The notes under the pieces are model-generated. The model saw nothing but the letters and a program-made list of their open reading frames with translations, searched no databases and had not been told where the DNA came from. 64,000 nucleotides of DNA, taken from NCBI GenBank assembly GCA_033297075.1, contig MU858046.1, positions 806,001 through 870,000 on the forward strand. Direction: 5' to 3'. This DNA is from Rhypophila decipiens. Taxonomy: Eukaryota; Ascomycota; Sordariomycetes; Sordariales; Naviculisporaceae. Positions 41,903 through 53,150 of this stretch are shown here, one piece after another. Numbering within the stretch: position 1 is the stretch's first letter; the number at the start of each line of letters is the position of its first letter. Both the position numbers and the translations under genes were made by a program.

Positions 41903-44360
41903 TCACCTTAGCCATCCAGCCAGGTCTTCCGACCCAGGACCCCCAAGGCCTGTCTGATTCCCCGGGGAATCCGAGCCGTCGGGGGCGACGGAGGTTGAAT
42001 TGGTGTACATGGGCTCCTGTGATATAACTTGGCCCATGGCCTGGCCAGCGCCAGTGGTGTCTGGACCCCTACCCATATGCTGACCCTGACCAACACCACT
42101 ATTTGTGAAATGATCATTGTTGCCATGACCAGTCAAGTACTGTGGGTGGTGAACAAGACCCCCGGCGCCTCCGCCATCTCCTCCCAAACCGTGAAAGGCC
42201 GCCATGGTATTGGCACTTACGGAGCGGTTCAACATTCGCAAGGAGCTGTTACCATGTGGCACCCTTGGTGCGACGGCGGCAGGGTTGTTCTTGTTGACTG
42301 AATACGGGTTGAAGCGTCCCTGTGGCCCAGTTGGCCGTGTTCGAGCGGCCCCCATTTGAATAGCTTGTTGGTGATGTTGTTGCGGGGATAGAAGGTGCGG
42401 CTGGTTTTGTGAAGAGATTTCGGCCTGTGGCTGAGGATGCTGTTGGCGCTGGAGCTGTGGAGATAGTACATATTGCTGTTGCTGGGAGAGACCCTCAGAA
42501 GATGTATTCATGCCTTGATAAGCGCTCGCACCACCCATTTTCGTATCGCCATCGGCATCGGCATCGGCGTCAACACCAGAATTAGCGTCCTCATCTTCGT
42601 CGCCATCCGCATCTGCGTCAGGCTCACCGTCACTCTCGCAATCGTCATCGCTGGGGTCTTCATCTGCGTCTTGATTCCGGCCCGAGCCAGCTGGAGGATC
42701 GGCTGAACCATCACTGCTAATTGGTTGGGCTGAGCTGAGCTTGTCAAACTGGCTTTTGTTCCCCAGTGCTTGATGCTGAAGGCTTGTTGGCCGCCGCTGT
42801 TCCTCAACAGTATTTGCCTGCGACTGCCATTCACCTGGGCTTGTCATGACGACGTGTGCTGCACCCGGTAGAGCCCCTTTTTCTGAGCCGCCGGAGTCAG
42901 CTCTGCCCGCCAGTTGTTGGCTGCTTGAGCCGGCATTTGGCAATCGGGAAGACTGGATAGCCTCCATCCATCGTGCAATATATTTTGACACAACGGTAGT
43001 GAGGTCAAGACTAGGATCTGCCAAAAGAAGCCTGGCGTCATCTCTCGGATGCGCAATACTATCCTCTTCCAAGAAACTCACAAACTCTTTACTGAACTGG
43101 ACGGTACTTGGATGCATGGTTTTGAATTCACGGGGCTGCTGGAGGTGTTCGAGCTGGTCGATCTGTGATCTCAGTTTATTGATTTCCTGCCGCAAGGAAT
43201 GCTCAGTCTTTTTGAGCTCGTGAACCTGTGCATGATTCCTTGAAACGCCGCGAGCCAACTCCAGCCTCCAGTACAGCTCGCGATCTTCTACTCGCAGCTC
43301 TCTCCATGTTTCGAAGGTATTGTCAAGGTGGCCAATTAGTTCGCCCTCCAGCGAGCTTAGTGTTCCCTCCGCTTGCAGAAGTTCTTCCTTCGCATCCCGA
43401 TGGATAGGACCATCGGAAGGTGGGTAAGTAAGCGCCTGGGAAACGGCCGTAAGAGCGGCAGCAAGGGTCGTCTTCCGCTTCCTAATCGTTTCTGTAAAAT
43501 AACTCTTCAGAGAATTAAGTTGGTCTTTCCCCGGCGGCTCGATCGACCAAGAGGTTGAGGTTGGCGTCTGGATGGATGCAAAGAGTGTGCCAGGTGCATC
43601 GAGGAACCGCAGCACCAACGCCGGGAAATCCAAGTTGAGTGGGTTGACTTCGAACGGTATTGACTTAATATCCAGATGCTGCCTGGGTGCCAGTCATGTT
43701 AGTAAAGTACTTTATACAGAGGCAGACAGGTTTGTGAAGCGACAGCCTAGAGATTGTCTCCCCGTGGTAAAGGGCTGCCAGATTGGATGCTATTACGTAC
43801 CTTGCTGCCCTGAAGGAACCGATGATTTCCGACAGGGCTAATTCGGCGGCCCTTGCCTTGTCCTCTAAATCTTGTTTGTCCTTTTTGTCTCCGAAATGAG
43901 ACCGGTTTGGCTGTCTAGTTGGTTCTTTCTTGGGACCATGTTCATTATTTGGGATATCATTCTTCACCCCAGTTGCCGTCCATGGCGTGTTGGAAGGGTA
44001 AGCCCTGCCGCTTGTCGATCCCAGGCCAAAGCCCTTTGCAGAGACGGGCGACTTGAAGGCAGATGGAGATTCAGGATCCTCGGAAACCGAGCTCTTCTTG
44101 GACCGCGCAGCTGGTGTGCTTCCTGAAGCGGATGTGTCTCGTCGAGCTACGTGCCTTCTCGTGATCCCCTCGCGAGCTCTGCGAATCTGTTCCACATCAT
44201 GTACACCATCTGGTGCCTTTGGGTTCTTAGGCTTGATGAACTGGTCAAGGTGTCGGCCAAGAGAGGAAGAGGTGAAGTCCTGGTTGCAATATTGACACTT
44301 CCTGTCTTTGGGAGCCTTCGTCGAGCTGCGATATGCGGGCGGGTTTGGAGTTTCTGCCAT
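41903..44360 (-). CDS. large fungal protein with N-terminal CxxC motif, function unknown
   Basis: 779 aa in two exons, 44360-43801 and 43682-41903; 118-nt intron (GTACGT donor, ACTAAC branch, CCCAG acceptor). N-terminus: KCQYCNQDFTSSSLGRHLDQF, a C2-H zinc-finger-like element with only three clear ligands, followed by IKPKNPKAPDGVHDVEQIRR, a motif I remember from other fungal hypothetical proteins. Middle: DFPALVLRFLDAPGTLF and a coiled coil (HELKKTEHSLRQEINKLRSQ, about residues 340-380). C-terminus: acidic Asp-Ala repeats, Gln/His/Pro-rich and Gly-rich tracts. Composition suggests a nuclear regulator, but that is a guess. ATG 44360 is the first in frame. Confidence 0.72.
42547..42620 (-). repeat. 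Asp-Ala coding microsatellite
   Basis: Imperfect GATGCC/GACGCC-type hexamers encode DADADGD and VDADADADGD within the gene at 41903-44360. A likely length-variable acidic tract. Confidence 0.55.
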
Positions 44361-47300
44361 TGTTCCGGTTGGGGAAAGGTTCAGGTTGGTGCCGACGGGA
44401 TCAGTTCGATGACGAGTTGCGAGGTTGAGGTACCAGGGCACTCTCGACGAACCCAAGAACTAGCGTTGATTCAGAATCATGGACAGTCCATGAGCACAGA
44501 GCCGTGTGATAATAGGAGACCTTCGAGTCCCGCAATGCTGCGTTAGTACTGTTGCCCATATACGTTGTTGAATAGTCCAGGCATCTGTTGAGGAGGAGGG
44601 GAGTTAAATTCGAACTCGAATCGACGTTCGTTTTGAGGGCCGGGAGATCGCTCTTGCAGAAAGTAAAGAAACATCGCACCTGGGAATGGGATGAAAGAAG
44701 GTGAGCCCAGGCCAAATTATTTGTACAGAAGAAACTGGAAGGCACGCCGCGGCTCAGGTGGTGGGGGCCAAGCATTTAAAGGGAAACCCACCTACTTCTA
44801 ATATTTCTTTTTGTATTTTTTTCTAATTTCTCTTGTCGAGAAATGTCGAGCTTGATCTCAGGCTCCTCAACTTACAAAATTGCCTCCTGCTGAGTCCCTT
44901 TTCCTGTCTAGTCCAAGTTGCCGGATCCCAGCAGGAGCTGTTGGGAGAGGACAGGGGTGCCGGGGAACCTTGTCAACCAGCTTTTTTTAACATTGAACGT
45001 TTTGGAAAAAGGAATGGGCCTGCAGAAACGTCCCCACGGCGGTGGAGGTGGACGAAAAGGGGGAAAACGGGGTGGAAGAAAGGTTGGGATTACCGAATCA
45101 GACCTTTTAGGATTCGTATTTGCGAGCCTTTCCACGGCTTGAGGGTGTGCGGATCAGGCAGAGGCACAAACAAAAGTCCTCTGAGGTTCAAGAATACCAG
45201 GGAATCAGACAGTGGACGGCAAGGACTTGTGGTAAGGCCAAGTTTGAAGTGGTAGGAATCTTCTTAGGCTGCGGGATCCTTCCCAGCCCCAACTAGCTTG
45301 ATCTGTCAGTTTGGTTCTGGATCTCTTGTCTAAGGAAGTTCTCCAGTTTTCAGTAGGAAGGTACCGCCCTAACAACCGCGGCTGGAATCGTCTCGTTCCG
45401 ATACCCACGCATGCCTGCTCCTTCCAGGTCAAGGTTGTCTTTCGAAGCACAACCGAATGGTACTGTACTGTACCTAGCTGATGACAGTGCTTTTCAGTTT
45501 CGAGCTTGGTTTGGGCCAGCACCAACTGCCCAGGAAGGTGCTGGGCCGTGATAATGACAACACAGAAAACCTTCAGGAGTGCAGGACCGTGGGCTGTCAG
45601 AGAGGTGAAGTCATCAAAAATTGGCACTAACTCCAAGAGGCCGCTCTCAACGGAAGCGACTGGCCTCAGCGTGGCACGCCCGTTTAAAATTGGTCGTGAT
45701 TTCACAACCGAAAAGGGTTCCGATCTGTGAGAGGTTTTGGTAGTGCAGCTGTGTTCTCGATCAAGCCAATTCGCCCCAGGGACTCTCTTGATGGCGTTGA
45801 CGACGACATCTCACCGGCGGTTGCCGTTCCTAGTGGGTGTCGAAGTCTCCGGATACCCTCGTCAAATCTTCCCTCTTGGGAACGAACAGGGAACCAGCGG
45901 CAGATTGTTGCTCCTTCCGTCATTCGGTTAGCGCTGATCGCCCGCTTAAACTGGCGGTTTGTGGCGCGCCTTAGCTTAGCTGACAGGGATGGGTGGCCCG
46001 GAAAGGCGTGTGGGTTGGCGGCCAGGCGGGATACTTTTTGGGCCGGATGCCTTTCAACCATCCCAGCGCGTCGAGAATCGAGATATCTTGTGCTCTCACT
46101 CCCGTATTTTCGGTTCAGAATTTGATTGAACGACGGATGACGCCGGTTTGGGTTTTTATACCTGGGTTACATCAACTGCCCTCCGTCAGATCTAGGTGAT
46201 TGATCTGTCGAGTTAGGTGTACCGCAGGATGCCCTGAAGGTGTTGTCATTTGCACTTCTCCACATGTGCCATCGGTGTTTATTGGGCCCATTGAAGAAAA
46301 GGCCTGTGGTTTCTGGGGGGCAGAAACCAACCGGGGAAGCATTCTGGTTGATATTCCTGGACCGAGCCGCGTCCTGGGCCTCTGGTATCAAGAGATCTTT
46401 ATCTGGGTTTGTGCCACGAAAAGGAGTCAAATCCGAGCCGTGAGATGGCAGTTGGCCGTTTCTCGTCCTAACAACGTACTCTTTACTTCCCATTGATGGG
46501 AATCAAGCCAGCGTACATGTCGGGTTGGCACATAATCGTGGTGTCGTGTCGACAGAGCGCCAACACATATCACTGATCTGTGCGTTCACCCCTTTTCGTC
46601 TGCATCGGATTGTTATTATCCTCTGCAGCCTCTCTTCACTCTGCATCGCTGGGCGTTCATTCTCGGCAGGAGATCTGACAGAAAATATTGCTCATCAGAA
46701 TTTACGAAAAAGGTGAAGCAGCAGCCATCCCCCTCGTGTGCAGCTGCGTGAGCCCATTTAATTTGTCGTGCCCTCTGCGGGTGTCTTTGCCAGATTCCTT
46801 CCTTGGACCCTCTAGGCATCACAAACTCAACCGCGACGATTGGTGTGCGGCACGCACGAATCGATGTTCGATTGATACAGGCGCAGTCGGGCAAAAAAAG
46901 AAAAAATATCGTGTTTGTGTTGCTTCTGCTTCATTGAAGATGTGGGAATTCTTCTACGAGAAATCACAACTCATCATCCGCACTGTCACTTTTTGCTCCA
47001 CATCGGAATCATTGCTTCGCTCGTGATTTGATCGCATAGTTTGTTTGTTGCTTCCTCAGTCCCGATCCCGAGCTGTCATGTAGTTCTACCAAGTAGCGGG
47101 ATTTGAGCCTGCTGGATCCGACTCATCCACCCATCGGGAATGGGAAGTAAAACACTGTGGACGGCATCATGCTGTCAGTGGTCGATGGCGACGAGATCGG
47201 CAACAACGTGGGAAGGCGGCTTCAAGCTCGGAAGTTTGCCGATTGCTCCAAACCAATTCCCTCAATAGCCAATCACGTGAGTCAAAACTTTAGCCTCAAA

Positions 47301-47521
47301 CGCCCTGTCATATGACTCGGCAGCTGCAGACCCACCCATGCAATTGGTTGTCCATCCAGCCTTCGGATTTTCGCGTCGCCGCGATTGCGCCCGCCTGTTA
47401 TGCCACTTCACAACGTTATCGCGGTTGGAGCATTACATTGTCGCATTAGCCCGTCCAAGGCCGAACCAGTCGTCTGATACTTAATACCCATTTTCCCGAG
47501 TTCTCAAAACCATAAGGCACC
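44361..47521. other. 3.2-kb gene-free divergent region
   Basis: Longest region without a supportable gene, between the CxxC protein (-) and the HP1 homologue (+). Open frames are short, mostly start at non-ATG codons and resemble no family. It may hold promoters, long leaders or noncoding RNA. I see no tRNA, transposon ends or long repeats. Confidence 0.5.
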
Positions 47522-48671
47522 ATGCCACCAGGTAAGTGTAAGAGATCGGCGCATCTCTCCGAGTGGCTCCCGGGAGCTGGTGCAAGCCTCCGCGTCACCG
47601 GGCGGAAACTCTCAAGACTCATAGCTAACTATTTTCTGGAGCAGCCATTAGCGACAATGAGGAGGGTTCCGACATTGAGCTTGAAAACTCGCCGCGCACC
47701 ACGAAACTCGCCTCCCGGGAGAAGAGGAAGCCCTCGACCTCCAAAGAGCCAGAGCCGATAGTAGACGAGGAGGCACAGGACGAATCAAATGAAGAAGAAG
47801 AAGAGGACGAGGAAGGTGAGCGTGACGAAGAGGAGGGGGATGAGGAGTAAGTGGTCTCGGTGCTCGCCTCAACATCCCCGAGGTCTTGTTACTAATCGCC
47901 CATCTCAGATTTGTCGTCGAGAAGATCCTCTCGCACGTCATAAACGAAGAGGTAGGCAAACCCACTCCGACCCATGTCGCTCATTGTCACTTACCGTGAT
48001 TGTCAGGGCAAACCGTTGTTTGAGGTCAAATGGGAAGGATACGAGAAGTTGTCAGACAGAACGTGGGAGCCAGAGGATAACCTGAAGTAAGAGACAAACT
48101 CAAGTCCTTGCCATAATCTGCCACTCACAAAATATTCTCTAGGGAAAATGCATCCGGGATCCTTACCGCGTACCTCAAGAGCATTGGCGGCCGCAATGCG
48201 TTATTCGAGCAGACAAACCTTGCCCTAAAGACGAAAAAGCGAGGCAGGCCATCGCAGGGAACCCCGTCGACCAGCGGAAAGCGAAGACGAAACGGGGATC
48301 ACGAAAGCGAATCAGGCACGCCACCTGCGAGCGCCAGGGTCGTCGAATGGGTGCCACCAGCTGGCAGCTGGGAAGATCATATAGCTAAGATCGATGCAGC
48401 CGAGGACGAAACCACTAAGAAGTTGATGGTATATCTTACTTGGAAGAACGGACATAAAACCCAACACGACACCAAGGTGGTGTATCAAAGATGCCCCCAG
48501 AAGGTACGCGAATTGGAATCTCAGTCCTATCTGTGGCTGCACTGTGCCATGGAAGCTAACCCGTGTGTTTAGATGTTGCAATTCTATGAGCATCATGTCA
48601 GGATTATCAAAGTTGCGGAGGAGGAGACACCAGCGACACCGGATATGAAGGACGACTTGAAGGACGACTAG
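47522..48671 (+). CDS. hpo: HP1-family heterochromatin protein
   Basis: Reader of H3K9 methylation that builds heterochromatin and, in Neurospora, directs DNA methylation. Six exons: 47522-47531, 47645-47846, 47909-47951, 48007-48086, 48143-48503, 48573-48671; all five introns (113, 62, 55, 56 and 69 nt) have clear donors and acceptors. Protein 264 aa. A Glu/Asp-rich stretch (residues about 45-70) precedes the chromodomain EFVVEKILSH...FEVKWEGYE...RTWEPEDNL (about 71-125). Its aromatic cage reads F, W, W, with Phe in the first position often held by Tyr. A basic hinge (TKKRGRPSQ, GKRRR) leads to the chromoshadow domain (ARVVEWVPPAGSWEDHI, LMVYLTWKNG, RCPQKMLQFYEHHVRI). The first exon has only 10 coding bases. 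Confidence 0.94.
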
Positions 48672-50256
48672 TGGGCCTCCTGGCGAAGTTGACGATGGAC
48701 TGTATACTTTCTGGACTCCTATTCATACCCACGCCTCGCAGTTCATGAGCCGTTTGGACCATGAAGTGGTTTGGTCAACGAAGGCTTGCCACTCCGAACT
48801 GGTGGCAACTTATTTTCCCTTTTGTGTTGGTGACTAGCATTATTTCTAGGCGAGGGTTCCTATCACCTACCCGGGCGTTCATTTGCGTTTGATTTGATTG
48901 GTTTTATATGGGAATCGCGGTTCATCAGTATCTGCCTGGTCCGGTCTTCGGGGATACTTTCGCGAGAGAAGGCAGGCAGAGTTTTGCTGAGCTACGGAAA
49001 AGGCGGACATGTGTAGGCAGCAATCTCTGGTTGAGGGTGGTCTGATATTCGACAGGTCTTGTCTACGGCGGTCTACTAGTAGCTTCCCAGCGAATGCACA
49101 TAGCTCTATTTTTCTTCTGCCAAATCTTCATTGCGGTCAAACTGACTGAGAGAATCGGAAAGAGAAGCTGGAGCCATATTATTTCTCCTGCAGAAACTGA
49201 TTCATGGGGCTCGCACCGTATGAAAGAGCAACAAAAAGCTTCACCAGACAGATTCAAGTCAATTTTCCAAAACCTTGGACAACTCGCTCTGAAGCTATGA
49301 TGACAACTGAGACCTGAAGCTCGTCAGGATTGAATGTTGGAAGCCGGGGTACGTAATCCGTCATGAACATGGTCCGTGAGACCCCTGTCAGGGCAGCCCA
49401 GCGAGAAGCCGTTCAGGGGGCTGGACAGGAACAAGGCCACGCTAACAGGGGTCAACGGCGGGAACCTGAACGTCCAACCAGCCATTTCTTTATTGACTTT
49501 TTTCTGGTCGACCTCCTTGTCTACAAATCGAGGTGGCGGGGCAACCCGACCTATTTGACATGCGCCCACCTGCTCTTGCACAGAGCTCTGCATTTGTTCC
49601 TCTCAACACACATACATACCAACGCAGCAATCAGACATTCCAAGAAAGGATAATTACCCCGTAGTATTGTCTTTTTTGGTTCTTTTTTATTGTTTCGAGC
49701 GGCTTCCAAGACACAAAAACAGCGACACAAGCGATAGCATCAAGGAGCTTTATCTTATCGCATCTTTTGCAATTGGGCATCATCATCACCACTTTCATCC
49801 GAAGACAGGTGACGGACGACAACCCCGCATATTGCTGTCGCTGATTCAATCTTGGCAAGGAAGTGTAAGTTTCTCTCCAAAGCTTCCTTTATACATGAGC
49901 ATTTCGCATAAGGAGCTTTTCCTATCTCATACAATACTTGCTAACTGAAATAATCGGTGCAGCGATTGATTGAACCCTTGAGATCTCTCGTCCGACTGAT
50001 CCAAGATCAGACCCTCTTATCCGGTCTCAGCTGTAGTCCTGACCTGCCTAGCAGTGCCTAGCAGCTTTATTTCATCTCACTGCATTACAATCGCATTGTC
50101 TTTATTTCATCCGACAAAAGGGGCAATCATCTCATCCGGCAGCACTACCAAGACGAGAATAAAGAGTTCCAAACTCTTTCTCTTAAGCAAAAGTGGAAGC
50201 AAACCACCAGAAATCTTCAATAAACCAACAATCCACCCAAAAGAAAATCCGCCAAA
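48672..50256. other. intergenic region and leader of small membrane protein
   Basis: HP1-like 3' flank, then the probable transcribed leader of the 50-aa gene with an intron at 49865-49962. No other gene supported. Confidence 0.5.
49865..49962 (+). other. probable 5' UTR intron
   Basis: GTAAGT donor at 49865, TTGCTAACTG branch near 49940 and GTGCAG acceptor at 49957-49962 form a textbook 98-nt fungal intron 295 bp before the ATG at 50257. Confidence 0.55.
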
Positions 50257-50409
50257 ATGAAGCAAAACGACGTAATCGCAGTCATCGTCATTGTACTCTT
50301 CATCATCCTCGCCCTCATCGCCTTTGGTATCTACCACCTCGTCAGCGTAGCGAGGAGGAATATGCACGGCACGGTGACGAGTTCCTCTGGGAGTAGCTCA
50401 AGCGCTTGA
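50257..50409 (+). CDS. small single-pass membrane protein, 50 aa
   Basis: Unrecognised. MKQNDV, then one strongly hydrophobic helix (residues about 7-28, IAVIVIVLFIILALIAFGIY), a basic flank (SVARRN) and a Ser/Thr-rich end (TVTSSSGSSSSA). By the positive-inside rule the C-terminus should be cytosolic. Support for a real gene: excellent start context (CGCCAAAATGA), an A-rich leader, a probable upstream UTR intron, and a compact sensible protein in an otherwise empty region. It falls below usual ORF cut-offs. Possible roles such as a small regulatory subunit are speculation. Confidence 0.6.
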   Translation: MKQNDVIAVIVIVLFIILALIAFGIYHLVSVARRNMHGTVTSSSGSSSSA

Positions 50410-52093
50410 GAGAGAGATCTTCCCTTTCGGATTTTTTTCTTTCGATGATATTTCTGCTTACTCATTGCGGTTGTCGCTTGTTACGTACCGCTCATATTCC
50501 TTTTTCGTCGTTTCTGCGTTTTCGTTTGAAGGCATGGATGTGAGAAAGAAAGCAACAAGCGCAATACGGATACCCCCGATTTTATCAGCCTTTTTTATTT
50601 ATTGGTTTTTGGATAGTCTCTCGCTGGACATCTTGGCTTTCTTGTTTTTATTTTGGCATTTCCTGTTTTTGCATATCACGAGATGAGATATCAGCAGCAT
50701 TCGTGATCTGGGAGGGCGGATATTTCAACTGTCGCGGCGTTTTGGGATATTATGCGAGATCTTGGTTATCAGCTAACATTGTTTAGATTTAGAAACACGT
50801 AAGTACGTGTTTCAAGCATGAAAGATATGGGATATGGATAATGGATTTGCGAGATGGTATATGATGAAGCAAAAGAGGTTGGGAGACCGTCAGACAGGAT
50901 ACAATCATGGCTTGTGTGTAGCACGCATTGATGGGAATATAAATGTATATAGAATCTATTGGGATAGTTGGTTAACAGAAGAGCAATTGATAAAAGATTA
51001 TCAAGTTCTCGAAAACAGTCATCTCACTTGCCCAACTATTAAAGCACCCATGAACGAACACCTTGGACCCAATCAATCATCGGCGGGATTGAGGGCTGAT
51101 TTATGAGAGAGAATGGGGTTTTCAGCTGTTGACAAAGCGGAAAACGAACTTCAGTGCTGGGTCCTCAAATCCGAGTGTCATCTATTCCTGTACATGCCAT
51201 TATGACATGAGAATATACCGGACGGAAGTGAATACACCACCTATTATATAGATCAGACCCAATGGTAGATAGGTCTCCACACTTTGCATGCATATGTAAC
51301 TTGCTTCGTACGGACATGTATATACAATGCAGGAGATGAGAACCAACTCTATGTTAACGTCGCCGCAACTTCTCACGAAGCTAAATCTATCTATCTACAA
51401 CAATAGATATCGTAGACGCGATCAACTTTTGGCGGGCTGCCGGTCATGCCTTCGTGGGCAACACATATCCAATTCACAAAACCACATGGTGACATAGTTG
51501 TATGGATATCGTTATATTCAGCTCCAGCCTCCCAGGGGGCATGGTGACTGGTTGTCTGTCTCAAGTGAAATAGTCTATCCCTAGAGTCCAAAAGAGCAAT
51601 AAAATGCATAGACAGCAAAAGAATTTGCAAAAATCGTCATTGGGTATCGGTCCTGAAACTTCGAACGTTCAGTTCTCTGCGGTGCTGTCTAATGCTGTTC
51701 TGTGCTCTCGCGCGCGCCTCAAGGACAAGCAAACCTCCCTCCCTGTCGTCAAGCCATGCAATATCCCGCTGTCCTTTGAACACAAGACAATCAAATAATT
51801 CCAAAGCAAAATTACCGCCTCCCAAGGGTCGTCCAAATCATACAAACGCCATGCCGGTATAAAAACAAGAACCAATGTACCCAAAAATACCAAAGACGCA
51901 TGTATGTAAAGAAAATGCCAGTCCCCGACAGGATTCGTCTATGGGTTGTGTCCGCCACAGATTCTGTCTGCGTTCATCATAGTTTTGCGCCGATGACGAC
52001 GAATTGGCCATTATAGACCGGGTCGGTGCTTCCTGTCGGGCTCTCGCGAGTTGACTGGCTTCAGAGGAAATCAGAAACGATCCCACGCCGCCA
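50410..52093. other. intergenic region
   Basis: 3' flank of the small membrane protein and of the NMN adenylyltransferase gene (-). Only short open frames without coding character. Confidence 0.5.
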
Positions 52094-53150
52094 CTAATTC
52101 TTCGTGGGTTGGGGTGTTCCGGATCTCTTGTCCGGTGTGGACGTGCTGGGTTTGTTGGACGACGACTCCTTTGGTGTTTCTTGGAAGAGATGATGTTCTT
52201 CGATGTACTATATCAACCGTTAGAAACCCGTCGACTAAACACGACAGCAAGACGTCAGACATACCTCTACTACAGGATCCGGAATCAAGTAGCGGACGCT
52301 CAGGTCTTTCTTCAGGAACAGCCGGACTTTGGTAGAGGAAATGTCATTTTGGATAACCTGGCTAATAACCCAGATGTTGTTCTCGTACTGCCGGAGAGAG
52401 GCAAGGGCCTCGTCCACGTCGGTGCCGGATCGCTCGATGATGAATGCGCCGTATGAGCCAAGGATGACATCCAGGTCAGTTGGCGACCAAAGGCCAGGCT
52501 CGCCTATTGGAATAGTTAGCTTTGAGAAACCCAACACTTGCTCCCAAGGCAACATACCCATCGACATGACCAGGTCAGCACCAGCTAAGAGCGCTATCCT
52601 GGCTTTCCTCATCGTCCCGTCTACCCCTTCAATGCCACCAAGTACGGTGTTGATCTCGTGATCAAAGTGCCGTAGCACTTGCGCCGTCGGTACGTACTCG
52701 GGCTCTCCATCCTTGTTGCATTTGAGTGTTTCAAAAGGGTCCACCATGAGCCATGGGGACTGTTCCACTGCGCTGGAGCACATATTGACCCGATCCTGCC
52801 CCGCCGCGAGGCCCGCCTTCTTGTATGCGTCACTAACTGGTGATAAATAACCGGCGCAGACCTCGAAGTCGGTGTTGAAGCGGACAAAGTCGGAAGCCAT
52901 CTCGAACATGCGCAGGTGTAGGAAAGTGATTGCTTCGGGACAAAAGGTCAGCGCGCAATCTTGCGATTCAAACTACAGGGAATGACATACGAGAAAATGA
53001 GCCGCAAGCAACCAGCACAAGAGGGGTTTTGCCCTCTTGTGTCTGCCGGCGCTTTAGCTTGTCATGGGGGAAGCTGTATGGCGCGAGAGTCAATGCCTGG
53101 CTCGGAGGTGTCGGCGCAGAAGCCGGGCTCCCGGTGGTCGATGAACTCAT
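52094..53150 (-). CDS. NMA1: nicotinamide-nucleotide (NMN) adenylyltransferase
   Basis: Makes NAD+ from NMN and ATP, the last step of NAD synthesis and salvage. Three exons: 53150-52991, 52932-52265, 52207-52094; introns of 58 nt (GTATGT donor, CCGAAG acceptor) and 57 nt (GTATGT donor, TATAG acceptor). Spliced length 313 aa. The first join creates GSFSPITFLHLRMFEMA, the nucleotidyltransferase motif (family G-x-F-x-P-x-x-x-x-H). Further marks are WLMVDPFE, GADLVMSMG, WSPTDLDVIL and the C-terminal ISSTKVR equivalent (DISSTKVRLFLKKDLSVRYLIPDPVVEYI). The second join extends VVE to YIEEHHLFQ, then a Ser/Pro/Lys tail. No targeting signal. Confidence 0.95.

Noticed and set aside
45205..45705. 166-codon minus-strand frame
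   Set aside because: GTG start, no motif; within the long gap.
49094..49300. 68-codon frame with hydrophobic start after the HP1 gene
   Set aside because: ATG-initiated, but no splice, context or homology support; less convincing than the 50-aa gene downstream.
51838..52018. Short frame MANSSSSAQNYDERR directly after the NMNAT gene
   Set aside because: Sits in the expected 3' UTR; no evidence of its own promoter or conservation.
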